A DNA stretch of 54,570 nt from Geoalkalibacter sp. GTDB lineage: Bacteria > Desulfobacterota > Desulfuromonadia > Desulfuromonadales > Geoalkalibacteraceae. The notes beneath the pieces are model-generated. The model had not been told where the DNA came from and searched no databases. It saw nothing but the letters and a program-made list of their open reading frames with translations. A program made the translations under genes and the position numbers. The stretch lies in the NCBI RefSeq assembly GCF_030604225.1, contig NZ_JAUVWH010000003.1, positions 1 to 54,570 on the forward strand, given 5' to 3'. This document shows, in pieces, positions 43,151 to 52,220 of this stretch (position 1 is its first letter; each line of letters begins with the position of its first letter).

Positions 43151-43801
43151 ATGAAGAAAACCCTGACTGTGCTGATGATCGCCATGCTCGCCGCGGCGGG
43201 CTGCGCCCAGCCCCCCACCAAGACCCAGCAGGGTGCCGCCATCGGCACCGGCGTCGGCGCTGCTGCCGGGGCGGGTCTCGGCCAGGCCATCGGCGGCGAC
43301 ACCAAGGGCACCCTCATCGGCGCCGGCATCGGCGCGGTGGTCGGCGGCATGGCCGGCGGCGCCATCGGCCGCTACATGGAGCAGCAGGAAGCCGCCCTGC
43401 AGCAGGCTGTCGCCGGGGTGGAAGGGGCCAGCGTGCAGCGCAACGTCAACACCATCGCGCTGACCTTCAAGTCCGACGTGCTCTTCGACGTCAATTCGGC
43501 GACTCTCAAGCCCGGCGCCTACGACGAGATCAACCGGGTGTCCAACGTGCTCAACCAGTATCCCCAGACCAACATCATGATTGCCGGGCATACCGACAGC
43601 ACCGGCAGCGAAAGTCACAACCAGCAGCTCTCCGAACGCCGCGCCGAGGCGGTCAAGAACGCCCTGATGGGCAACGGCGTGAGCCCCATGCGCATGCGTA
43701 CCATCGGCTACGGCGAAAGCCGCCCCATCGCCGACAACAGCACCGAATTCGGCCGCCAGCTCAACCGCCGGGTGGAAATCACCATCACCCCGCAGGGCTG
43801 A
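43151..43801 (+). CDS. OmpA-family peptidoglycan-binding lipoprotein
   Basis: Outer-membrane lipoprotein of 216 aa. The start ATG 43151 has AGGAGGAG upstream. The signal peptide ends with the lipobox AAAGC at Cys18. Residues about 28-72 are a glycine-zipper region (GAAIGTGVGAAAGAGLGQAI and GAGIGAVVGGMAGGAIG), of the YMGG/Gly-zipper kind. Residues about 100-215 are an OmpA C-terminal domain with LFDVNSATLKPGAYDEIN, IAGHTDSTGSESHNQQLSERRA and GYGESRPIADNSTEFGRQLNRR, the diaminopimelate-binding Asp and Arg included. It is transcribed alone and divergently from gatC. Probably tethers the outer membrane to peptidoglycan. Confidence 0.93.
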   Translation: MKKTLTVLMIAMLAAAGCAQPPTKTQQGAAIGTGVGAAAGAGLGQAIGGDTKGTLIGAGIGAVVGGMAGGAIGRYMEQQEAALQQAVAGVEGASVQRNVNTIALTFKSDVLFDVNSATLKPGAYDEINRVSNVLNQYPQTNIMIAGHTDSTGSESHNQQLSERRAEAVKNALMGNGVSPMRMRTIGYGESRPIADNSTEFGRQLNRRVEITITPQG

Positions 43802-43816
43802 TTCCGGTACGGCATC

Positions 43817-43862
43817 ACGCAAAAAGCCCGCGCGAACAGCAAGTCGCGCGGGCTTTTTGCGT
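43817..43862. terminator. Bidirectional terminator between the OmpA-like gene and nfnB
   Basis: Strong hairpin AAAAAGCCCGCGCGA ... TCGCGCGGGCTTTTT with an eight-base loop, extended by ACGC/GCGT at its base; T-tracts on both strands. Confidence 0.92.
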
Positions 43863-43884
43863 TAACCAGGCTCGGAAAGCCGGA

Positions 43885-45297
43885 TCACACCTGGCCCAGA
43901 TAGGCCTCCATCGCCGCAGCGGCACGCTTGCCGTCTCCCATGGCCAGAATCACCGTGGCGCCGCCGCGCACGATGTCGCCGCCGGCAAAGACCCCGGGCA
44001 GACTGGTGGCGCCCTGCGCGTCGCTTTCGATATTCCCCCAGCGGTTGAGCTTGAGATCGGGCTCCGTCGCCGTCAGCAGAGGATTGGCGCGAGTGCCCAG
44101 GGCATTGATCACCACATCGGCGGGCAACTCGAACGCGCTGCCGGACACCGGCACCGGCCGGCGCCGCCCCGAGGCGTCGGGCTCGCCCAGTTCCATGGCC
44201 TGACACGCCAGAGCGCGCACCCAGCCTTGCGTATCGCCGAGCACCGCGAGAGGCGCGGTGAGCATGACGAACTCCACCCCCTCCTCCTTGGCGTGGTGAA
44301 TTTCCTCGACCCGCGCCGGCATTTCGCTTTCGCCACGCCGGTAGACGATCATCGCCCGCTCGGCTCCCAGGCGCCGCGCCGTGCGTACACAGTCCATGGC
44401 CGTGTTGCCGCCGCCGATGACCGCCACGTTGCGGCCGCGCAGGATGGGCGTGGCGCTCTCCGCAAACTGCCCCGCCCCCATGAGATTAACGCGGGTCAGG
44501 TATTCATTGGCGGAATAGACACCCTTGAGATTTTCCCCGGGGATGCCGAGCATCACCGGCAGCCCCGCGCCGTTACCGATGAACACCGCATCGAATTGTT
44601 CGCGCAACTGGCCGAGGGTCAGGGTCTTGCCGATGATCACGTTGCACTCGATGTCAACCCCGAGTCGACTCAGACGCGCCACCTCGGCATCGATGATCGC
44701 CTTGGGCAAGCGAAATTCAGGAATGCCGTAGCGCAGCACCCCGCCTGTGTCATGCAGCGCCTCGAAAATCCTTACCTCGTGGCCGCGCCGCGCCAGTTCG
44801 CCGGCGGCGGTCAGCCCCGCCGGTCCGCAACCTACAACCGCGATCTGCTTGCCCGTGGGCACCGGCCGCGACTCAACGGCCAGATCCTCGGCATTGGCCA
44901 TGGCCCAGTCGGCGACAAACCGTTCCAGATAACCGATGGCGACCGGCAGGCCGCGCGCACCGCGCACGCATTTGGCCTCGCATTGCACCTCCTGCGGACA
45001 GACCCGGCCACACACCGCCGGCAGGGCATTATCGCCCATGAGGATGCGTGCCGCCACGGTCAGTTCGCCCGCCGCCAGCGCCGTGACGAACTCGGGGATC
45101 GCCACCTCCACCGGGCAGCCGGCGACGCAGGGGCGGCTCTTGCAGGCGAGACAGCGCTGCGCTTCGCGCATCGCCTGCTCCAGGGTCAAGCCGAGATTGA
45201 CCTCGGCAAAATTGCGGCTGCGCGCGATTGCATCCTGCTCGGGCATTTTTACCCGCTCGATGCCCAGGCGCTCCTTGGCTGAAAGATTGTTCAACAT
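43885..45297 (-). CDS. nfnB: NADH-dependent ferredoxin:NADP+ oxidoreductase subunit B (large)
   Basis: Large flavin subunit of the electron-bifurcating transhydrogenase NfnAB, homologous to the glutamate synthase small subunit; 470 aa. The start is ATG 45297 (MLNNLSAKERLGIERVKMPEQD) with GAGGG upstream. Iron-sulfur motifs: CLACKSRPCVAGCPV and CGRVCPQEVQCEAKC in the first 120 residues. FAD site VVGCGPAGLTAAGELARRGH near 153, NADP(H) site VAVIGGGNTAMDCVRTARRLGA near 287, and the closing LPGVFAGGDIVRGGATVILAMGDG. Alternative names are GltA-like and SudA (sulfide dehydrogenase alpha). The adjacent nfnA decides in favour of Nfn. Confidence 0.9.
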   Translation of the reverse strand: MLNNLSAKERLGIERVKMPEQDAIARSRNFAEVNLGLTLEQAMREAQRCLACKSRPCVAGCPVEVAIPEFVTALAAGELTVAARILMGDNALPAVCGRVCPQEVQCEAKCVRGARGLPVAIGYLERFVADWAMANAEDLAVESRPVPTGKQIAVVGCGPAGLTAAGELARRGHEVRIFEALHDTGGVLRYGIPEFRLPKAIIDAEVARLSRLGVDIECNVIIGKTLTLGQLREQFDAVFIGNGAGLPVMLGIPGENLKGVYSANEYLTRVNLMGAGQFAESATPILRGRNVAVIGGGNTAMDCVRTARRLGAERAMIVYRRGESEMPARVEEIHHAKEEGVEFVMLTAPLAVLGDTQGWVRALACQAMELGEPDASGRRRPVPVSGSAFELPADVVINALGTRANPLLTATEPDLKLNRWGNIESDAQGATSLPGVFAGGDIVRGGATVILAMGDGKRAAAAMEAYLGQV

Positions 45298-45311
45298 GGG
45301 ACAACCCTCGT

Positions 45312-46136
45312 TCACGGCTGAAGACCGACCCGGCATTGGGCCTCGTGGTCGCGATACATGGTCAGACGGTCGGCGAGGCTCTGGAAATCCACCTGATGGC
45401 CGTCGAACTCGGGACCATCAACGCAGGCGAAACGAGCTTCGCTTCCAATCATCACCCGGCAGCCGCCGCACATGCCGGTGCCGTCGATCATGATCGGATT
45501 TAGGCTGACCAGGGTGGGAATCGCCGTGGGCCGCGTCAGCTCAGCCACGGCGCGCATCATAGGCACCGGGCCGATGGCGAAAACCGCCCGCGGACAGGTG
45601 GCGGAATCGGCCATCAGCTCGGTGAGTTCATGAGTGACAAACCCCTGCCGCCCTCGGCTGCCGTCCTCGGTGGTGACGCGCACCTCGGCGGAAAAATCCG
45701 CCAGTTCCTTTTCCAGAATGACCAGGGGCGCGCTGCGCCCGCCGATAATCGTCGTCACCCGGTTGCCCGCCGCGGCCAAGGCCTTGGCCAGAGGATAGAG
45801 CACCGCCGTGCCCACCCCGCCGCCAACGCAGGTCACCCGCCCCCAGTTTTCGATGTGGGTCGGTTGTCCCAGGGGACCGGCGACATCGCGCAGGCAGCCG
45901 CCCGGCGGGACGGCGACGATGTCGCGCGTGCCCGCGCCGATCGCCTGCACGAACAGGGTCAGGGTACCCGCCGCCTCATCGGCATCACCGATCGTTAGCG
46001 GGATACGCTCGGCGCCCTCGGCGCGGCGCACGATGACGAACTGGCCCGGGCGGCGCGCCGCGGCAATGCGCGGCGCGCGCAGCACCATGCGATGCAGGGC
46101 GGGCGCCAGAGTTTCGTTTTCCAGAACTTCGAACAT
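45312..46136 (-). CDS. nfnA: NADH-dependent ferredoxin:NADP+ oxidoreductase subunit A (small)
   Basis: Small subunit of NfnAB (also SudB-like), 274 aa, of the dihydroorotate dehydrogenase electron-transfer family. The start is ATG 46136 (MFEVLENETLAPALHRMVL) with GGAG upstream; a GTG two codons earlier is too close. FAD domain: ARRPGQFVIVRR and GERIPLTIGD-type AERIPLTIGDAD. NAD(H) domain: VTCVGGGVGTAVLYPLAKAL and VFAIGPVPMMRAV. 2Fe-2S ligands: DGTGMCGGCRVMIGSEARFACVDG near 218-240. It lies 14 bases before nfnB and 25 bases after a tiny membrane ORF. Confidence 0.92.
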   Translation of the reverse strand: MFEVLENETLAPALHRMVLRAPRIAAARRPGQFVIVRRAEGAERIPLTIGDADEAAGTLTLFVQAIGAGTRDIVAVPPGGCLRDVAGPLGQPTHIENWGRVTCVGGGVGTAVLYPLAKALAAAGNRVTTIIGGRSAPLVILEKELADFSAEVRVTTEDGSRGRQGFVTHELTELMADSATCPRAVFAIGPVPMMRAVAELTRPTAIPTLVSLNPIMIDGTGMCGGCRVMIGSEARFACVDGPEFDGHQVDFQSLADRLTMYRDHEAQCRVGLQP

Positions 46137-46161
46137 GGTCACTCCATCCGAAACTGTAGTA

Positions 46162-46260
46162 TCAGCCCAGAATCCGCCGGCCCTCGCAAAAACGGCTAAT
46201 CCAGGCGGTTACCAGCAGGCCGGCATACAAGGTCAGGGCCAAGGAAAAACTCTCGAACAT
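46162..46260 (-). CDS. Predicted 32-residue membrane peptide at the head of the nfn operon
   Basis: Short open frame from ATG 46260 to TGA 46162, translated as MFESFSLALTLYAGLLVTAW followed by ISRFCEGRRILG. An excellent ribosome site (GAAAGGAG, seven bases before the ATG) supports translation. Residues about 5-21 form one hydrophobic helix and the C-terminus is basic, fitting a single-pass inner-membrane peptide with its tail in the cytoplasm. It is co-directional with nfnA and 25 bases upstream of it. No family is recognised. It may be a regulatory microprotein or a leader peptide; expression is not shown. Confidence 0.6.
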   Translation of the reverse strand: MFESFSLALTLYAGLLVTAWISRFCEGRRILG

Positions 46261-46302
46261 TTCTTCGCTCCTTTCAGCGTGCGGACACCATGAGAAAACC
46301 CA

Positions 46303-46426
46303 CCCCATGATTCAGCATAAATAGCTGTTTTTCAACGACTTTTCAGGTAACAGGGTTTGATAAACAAGGTTTTGCCTTGAATCATGATCCCGCGACGGAG
46401 ACCGAGAAAGCCTATTTATCATGGGG
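46303..46426. other. Long-range inverted repeats in the nfn-htpX intergenic region
   Basis: CATGATTCA (46306-46314) is inverted as TGAATCATG (46378-46386), and CCCATGAT plus ATAAATAG (46304-46324) are inverted as CTATTTAT and CATGGGG (46412-46426). These overlap, so alternative pairings are possible. The surrounding 500-base gap between the small peptide and htpX is AT-rich, with no further coding sequence seen. Confidence 0.45.
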
Positions 46427-46600
46427 TTACATCAAGCGGGCTATTCTGTTCCGGACAGAAAAAATTTAAATTCGCTCATTGTTTACGTCAAACAAAAATA
46501 CCGTTTGAACCGGTTCATGCGCTCAACGGCCAGGGTCGCCAAGGGCCTTTTTCATCAGTGGTCTTCCCGATAACAACCGCGTGCGACAATCCCGGTTTTT

Positions 46601-46628
46601 CTTGACACCCGGAAGCGAGGCCCCATAA
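46601..46628 (+). promoter_or_regulatory. Candidate sigma-32 (heat-shock) promoter of htpX
   Basis: CTTGACA at 46601-46607, 13 bases, then CCCCATAA at 46621-46628, close to the RpoH consensus CTTGAAA-N13-15-CCCCATNT. It is about 130 bases upstream of htpX, a gene often under heat-shock control. The same DNA also reads as sigma-70 TTGACA-N16-CATAAT. Confidence 0.55.
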
Positions 46629-46759
46629 TAAATAGGTGCCGCCGTGCAGTTTCCCCGGGATGATTCACAGGCGGTTTCGCCTTTTCCGGCGCCGGAGAAA
46701 GGGGGCTGAGGTCCTTCCGGCCCGCAATGCAACGTTCATTCGTGGAGGAAGAAAAAACA

Positions 46760-47647
46760 ATGTTGAAAAGAGTTGTTCTGTTTATCATCACCAACCTGGC
46801 GATCGTCTTCGTCCTCAGCATTGTGCTGAGCCTGCTCGGCGTCGGCCGCATTCTCGATGAACAGGGCGTCGGCCTCGACCTGTACAACCTCACCGTGTTC
46901 GCCGCGGTGTTCGGTTTCGGCGGCTCGCTCATCTCACTGGCCATCTCCAAGTGGACGGCCAAACGCTTGACCGGTGCCCAGGTCATCACCACGCCGCGCA
47001 ACGAGGTGGAAGCCTGGCTGGTGCAGACCGTGCGCAAGCAAGCCGAAATCGCCGGCATCGGCATGCCGGAAGTGGCCATCTACAACGCCCCCGACGTCAA
47101 CGCCTTCGCCACCGGCGCGCGACGCAACAACGCCCTGGTGGCGGTGAGCACCGGTCTGCTCAACTCCATGAACCGCGAGGAGGCCGAAGCCGTGCTTGCC
47201 CACGAGGTAAGCCACGTTGCCAACGGCGACATGATCACCCTGGCTCTCATCCAGGGGGTGGTCAACACCTTCGTCATCGTCGCCTCGCGCGTCGTCGGCC
47301 ACTTCGTCGACCGCGCCGTATTTAAAACCGAGGAAGGCCACGGCCCGGCCTTCTACATCACCTCCATCGTCACCCAGATCATCTTCGGCATTCTCGCCAG
47401 CATCATCGTCATGTGGTTCAGCCGCCAGCGCGAATTCCGCGCCGATGCCGGCGGCGCTCGCCTGGCCGGCCGCGAGAAGATGATCGCCGCCCTGGAAAAA
47501 CTCAAGCGCAGCGTCAACCAACCGCACCTGCCCGACCAGATGGCCGCCTTCGGCATCTCCGGCGGCAAGAGTTCGAGCTTCATGCGCCTGTTCATGACCC
47601 ATCCGCCCCTTGACGAGCGCATCGAGGCGCTCAAGCGGATGATGTAA
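46760..47647 (+). CDS. htpX: Membrane zinc metalloprotease HtpX
   Basis: Inner-membrane quality-control protease of the M48 family, 295 aa. The start is ATG 46760 ([20 protein letters not shown]) with GGAGGAAG upstream. Two N-terminal helices (4-28 and 40-62) are followed by the catalytic motif [12 protein letters not shown] (His148, Glu149, His152), two more helices and [21 protein letters not shown], which supplies the third zinc ligand Glu. It ends [16 protein letters not shown], the usual HtpX ending. Transcribed alone. Confidence 0.96.
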   Translation: MLKRVVLFIITNLAIVFVLSIVLSLLGVGRILDEQGVGLDLYNLTVFAAVFGFGGSLISLAISKWTAKRLTGAQVITTPRNEVEAWLVQTVRKQAEIAGIGMPEVAIYNAPDVNAFATGARRNNALVAVSTGLLNSMNREEAEAVLAHEVSHVANGDMITLALIQGVVNTFVIVASRVVGHFVDRAVFKTEEGHGPAFYITSIVTQIIFGILASIIVMWFSRQREFRADAGGARLAGREKMIAALEKLKRSVNQPHLPDQMAAFGISGGKSSSFMRLFMTHPPLDERIEALKRMM

Positions 47648-47666
47648 ACAAGGACGAAACCCTGCG

Positions 47667-47710
47667 AACGACAAAGGCCGGATCCCGCGAGGGGTCCGGC
47701 CTTTGTCGTT
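47667..47710. terminator. Bidirectional terminator between htpX and ettA
   Basis: Perfect long hairpin AACGACAAAGGCCGGA ... TCCGGCCTTTGTCGTT with a short loop, between convergent genes. Confidence 0.85.
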
Positions 47711-47733
47711 TGCGTAAGGCTTGGGCCGATTAT

Positions 47734-49413
<1,680 letters not shown>

Positions 49414-49463
49414 ACTGCTCTCTGACCTCCGGAAATGGCGGCGGCCCCGGCCCAAAAAAGTGC

Positions 49464-49492
49464 TTGCCAGCGGCCCCGTCTTTTGTTAGCAT
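49464..49492 (+). promoter_or_regulatory. Promoter of the 6S RNA gene
   Basis: TTGCCA at 49464-49469, a 17-base spacer and TAGCAT at 49487-49492. Predicted start near 49500, a few bases before the 5' closing stem of the RNA. Confidence 0.5.
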
Positions 49493-49499
49493 ACTCTTA

Positions 49500-49706
49500 G
49501 AAAAGGCGATTGATCTTTGATTCTCTGGGATGCGCGACCGACGCCGACGAAACCCTCGCCGACATCAAGAGTCCCTAAACCTCGCGTAACGTCGTGGTGA
49601 GCAGGACCGCCATGCAGCGGGAAGCCTGAAGCGCCGTTCAGAGGCCAGTCCTTCTACTGAAGGGCGAGAATTTCCAACGCGCCGTCGCCATCCTGGAGCT
49701 CAGTCC
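49500..49706 (+). ncRNA. ssrS: 6S RNA
   Basis: Regulator of sigma-70 RNA polymerase. The ends pair as in known 6S RNAs: CTCTGGGATG...CGAC at about 49523-49538 with GTCGCCATCCTGGAG at about 49684-49698, like the CUCUGAGAUG / CAUCUCGGAG closing stem of E. coli. Between them lie GGTGAGCAGGACCG and GGGAAGCCTGAA, close to the conserved GGUGAGCAUGCUCGGUC and GAGAAGCCUUAAA blocks on the 3' side of the central bubble, followed by an apical-arm-like region. Length about 200 bases, with a promoter before it and a terminator just after. It lies just upstream of ettA on the opposite strand. Exact ends are estimates. It explains the 330-base gap between ettA and the small membrane gene. Confidence 0.85.
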
Positions 49707-49714
49707 GCCGAAAA

Positions 49715-49739
49715 CCCCGTTCCCCGGAACGGGGTTTTT
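49715..49739. terminator. Terminator of 6S RNA (bidirectional)
   Basis: CCCCGTTCC-CC-GGAACGGGG followed by TTTTT on the plus strand, and by TTTT on the minus strand just after the stop of the neighbouring membrane gene. Confidence 0.9.
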
Positions 49740-49744
49740 GCGTT

Positions 49745-50035
49745 TCAGCGGCTTATCAGGGCCAGCAGCGGCAGCAGCACGAAACCCAGCAGGATGAGCC
49801 CCGCGCAGATCAGGTTGATCCAGATCAGCAGGTGATTGCGCTTGCGCAGGGCGTATTCACGGTGGGGCCAGAGCAGCAGATTGTTGGTCCGCCCCCAAAA
49901 CCCATGCGCCTCGGGCTCCTCGGGGTTTTTCGCCCGCGCCCGCTGTCCGGCGATAATGATCCAGATGATGGTGAGGGCGAACAGGTGCAGAGCGACCTGG
50001 GTCACCGCGTCGACGGTCATGATCAGATGTTTCAT
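49745..50035 (-). CDS. Small two-helix membrane protein of unknown function, 96 aa
   Basis: No family recognised. Hydrophobic segments at about 8-30 (AVTQVALHLFALTIIWIIIAG) and 67-95 (HLLIWINLICAGLILLGFVLLPLLALI) flank a polar, positively charged loop (RARAKNPEEPEAHGFWGRTNNLLLWP), so two membrane passes are likely. The start is ATG 50035 after a GCC-rich leader with a weak ribosome site. It is divergent from the FAD oxidoreductase. It shares a terminator with the 6S RNA. Coding character and lack of a competing frame support it as real. Confidence 0.65.
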   Translation of the reverse strand: MKHLIMTVDAVTQVALHLFALTIIWIIIAGQRARAKNPEEPEAHGFWGRTNNLLLWPHREYALRKRNHLLIWINLICAGLILLGFVLLPLLALISR

Positions 50036-50153
50036 GGCAGGGCGCCCTCGCCTTCTTGCGGAATTCCAGGCAGGGTAGCAAATCCCCCGCCTGAGTCAAT
50101 CCCCATTCGCAGCCGCCCCCGTCCAGCGAAGCCGCAGGCTGGTCCCAATGTGT

Positions 50154-50181
50154 TTGACATGGCGGGGCGGCTGTCTATCCT
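50154..50181 (+). promoter_or_regulatory. Promoter of the FAD oxidoreductase / rhodanese-ferritin pair
   Basis: Perfect TTGACA at 50154-50159, 16 bases, TATCCT at 50176-50181; followed 12 bases later by the ribosome site AAGGAGG. Confidence 0.6.
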
Positions 50182-50202
50182 TTTAGAAGTTAAGGAGGAA
50201 TC

Positions 50203-51336
50203 ATGGGCAAACATCTGGCGCTGATCGGCGGCGGGCACGCGCACCTGACCACCCTGCTCAAGCTGGCGGATTTCGTCAAACGCGGTCACCGCGTCACCCT
50301 GATCAGCCCCTCGCCCTATCATTACTATTCGGGCATGGGACCGGGACTGCTGGCCGGCACCTACGAGCCGCGCGACACGCGTTTTCACATCCGCCGCATG
50401 GCCGAGGCGCGCGGCGCAAGGTTTGTTCAGGACCGGGTCACGGCCATCGAGGCCGCGCGACGCACCCTGAGACTCCAGTCGGGGGAGCAGATCAGCTATG
50501 ATGTCGCCTCCTTCAACGTCGGCAGCGCCATCGACGGGCCTTCGGGGTCCGAGGAAGGCCCCTGGCTGGTGCCGGCCAAGCCCATTGAAAATCTCTATCA
50601 TGCCCGCGAGGCAATTCGCGCGCGCCGTGACCGTCCCTTGCGCCTGGTGGTGGTCGGCGGCGGCGCGGCCGGCGTGGAAATCGCCGGCAATCTCTGGCGG
50701 CTGGCGCAAAGCTGCGGCGCCCGGGCGGAGATTTTTCTCATCGCGGGTGGCGGCTTGCTCGCCCAATTGCCGATCCGGGCGCGGGAACTGGCCCGCCGCT
50801 CCCTGACGCATCGGGGTATCAGTGTCCTTGAGGACGAGCGGGCCAGTGCCTTGAGCACCGGGGCGGTGCAACTGGCAAGCGGCTCTCACCTGAGCTGCGA
50901 CCTGTGTTTTCTCGCCAGCGGCGTGAAGCCCCCGCCCCTGTTTCGCCAGGCCGGCCTGGCAGGCCCCGAGGACGATGGCCTGCTGGTTGGCGACTGCCTG
51001 CAGAGCATCGCCGATCCAAGGATTTTCGGCGGCGGCGACTGCATCAGCCTGATCGGAGAGCAGCTGCCGCGCGTGGGCGTGCATGCGGTGCGGCAGAACC
51101 CGGTACTGCGCCGCAACCTGCTCGCGGCCCTGGAGGAGCGCTCCCTGCACAGTTTTCGGCCACAGAAGAAATTCTTGTTGATTCTCAATCTCGGCGACGA
51201 CACGGGCATCGCGTGTCGCGGCATGTTCACCGGCAGCGGCAGCGGCGTCCTCCATCTCAAGCACTGGATCGACCGCCGCTTCATGCAGCGTTTTCAGGTC
51301 AGCGGGGAAGCACGGGAGACCAGGGCTGTCGCCTAA
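50203..51336 (+). CDS. FAD/NAD(P)-dependent pyridine nucleotide-disulfide-type oxidoreductase (NDH-2/SQR-like)
   Basis: Flavoprotein of 377 aa. FAD-binding GGGHAHLTTLLKLADF near residue 9, a central NAD(P) site LVVVGGGAAGVEIAGNLWRL near 149, and the second FAD motif PRIFGGGDCISLIG near 272. The N-terminal GGGHAHL form is shared with NADH dehydrogenase-2-like proteins and with the oxidoreductase domain fused to some selenophosphate synthetases. The two cysteines needed for a classical sulfide:quinone reductase are not in clear positions, so substrate is uncertain. The C-terminus is amphipathic and may bind membrane. The rhodanese-ferritin gene follows 23 bases later, suggesting a joint sulfur or oxidative-stress task. 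Confidence 0.82.
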   Translation: MGKHLALIGGGHAHLTTLLKLADFVKRGHRVTLISPSPYHYYSGMGPGLLAGTYEPRDTRFHIRRMAEARGARFVQDRVTAIEAARRTLRLQSGEQISYDVASFNVGSAIDGPSGSEEGPWLVPAKPIENLYHAREAIRARRDRPLRLVVVGGGAAGVEIAGNLWRLAQSCGARAEIFLIAGGGLLAQLPIRARELARRSLTHRGISVLEDERASALSTGAVQLASGSHLSCDLCFLASGVKPPPLFRQAGLAGPEDDGLLVGDCLQSIADPRIFGGGDCISLIGEQLPRVGVHAVRQNPVLRRNLLAALEERSLHSFRPQKKFLLILNLGDDTGIACRGMFTGSGSGVLHLKHWIDRRFMQRFQVSGEARETRAVA

Positions 51337-51359
51337 GGCCGCCGACGGGAGTAGATACC

Positions 51360-52208
51360 ATGGGATTGCTTGATTTTTTCCGTCCCGTACCTCAGCTCAG
51401 CGCCGAGGAGGTACGCCGTTTTCTGCTGGAACACGATCCCGAACAGTTCCATCTGCTCGACGTGCGCCAACCCAAGGAATATCAACAGGGGCACCTGCCC
51501 GGCGCCCTGCTGATGCCCGTCGACCAGTTGCGGGAGCGCCTCGACGAACTTGATCCGGAGCGCACCACCATCACCTACTGCGCGGCCGGTCCCCGGTCGC
51601 GCGCCGCCGTGGGCATTTTGAACAACGCCGGCTTCCGCAAGGTCTACAACATGGCCGGCGGGATCCGCGCCTGGGAAGGCGGCACCGCAACGGGCGATCC
51701 GGCCTCGCAGGCGGCCTGGTTTTCGCCGCGGCGCTCGCCCCTGGAGCACCTGGCCCTGGCCTGGATGCTCGAGGAAGGCAGCCGGGCCTTCTACGCCGCA
51801 GCCGCCGAGCAGTTCGAGGACTTGGGCGAGATCAATTTCATGCGCCAGATGGCGGCCACCGAAGAGCACCACAAGGCCACCCTGGCCGCGGTCTATCGTG
51901 ATCTCACCGGCGAATTGCCCGACCCCGCCTTTCCCGGCGCGCTGCTGGAATCCGCCGGCGCGGCGGGCTTTGTCGAAGGCGGCCTGCCCCTGGATGAGCT
52001 CTTGAGCTGGATGAGCGGCAAACCGGCGCGGGTGATCATCGAATTCGCCATGGGCATGGAAGCCTGCGCCTTCGATCATTACCTGCTGCTGCGTCGTCAC
52101 CTGACGGAGGAAAAAAGCCGGGAGATCTTTGCCCTGCTCGCCGAGGAGGAGCAGGCGCATCTGCGCACCCTCAGCCAGCATCTGGAGCGGTTCCTCGAAG
52201 GCAACTAA
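51360..52208 (+). CDS. Rhodanese-ferritin-like (rubrerythrin-type) fusion protein
   Basis: Two-domain protein of 282 aa. The start is ATG 51360 (MGLLDFFRPVPQLSAEEVRR). Residues about 10-110 form a rhodanese domain: LLDVRQPKEYQQGHLPGALLMP and ITYCAAGPRSRAAV, with the persulfide cysteine near 75 in a CAAGPRS loop. Residues about 125-280 form a ferritin-like four-helix bundle: LEEGSRAFYAAAAEQF, MAATEEHHKATLAAVY, IEFAMGMEACAFDHYLLL and LLAEEEQAHLRTLSQHLE, giving the E...ExxH pattern of diiron proteins twice. No rubredoxin domain. Likely handles sulfane sulfur and/or peroxide; same operon as the flavoprotein. It converges on the histidine kinase with 12 bases between. Confidence 0.9.
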   Translation: MGLLDFFRPVPQLSAEEVRRFLLEHDPEQFHLLDVRQPKEYQQGHLPGALLMPVDQLRERLDELDPERTTITYCAAGPRSRAAVGILNNAGFRKVYNMAGGIRAWEGGTATGDPASQAAWFSPRRSPLEHLALAWMLEEGSRAFYAAAAEQFEDLGEINFMRQMAATEEHHKATLAAVYRDLTGELPDPAFPGALLESAGAAGFVEGGLPLDELLSWMSGKPARVIIEFAMGMEACAFDHYLLLRRHLTEEKSREIFALLAEEEQAHLRTLSQHLERFLEGN

Positions 52209-52220
52209 TGGAGGGGGCGG

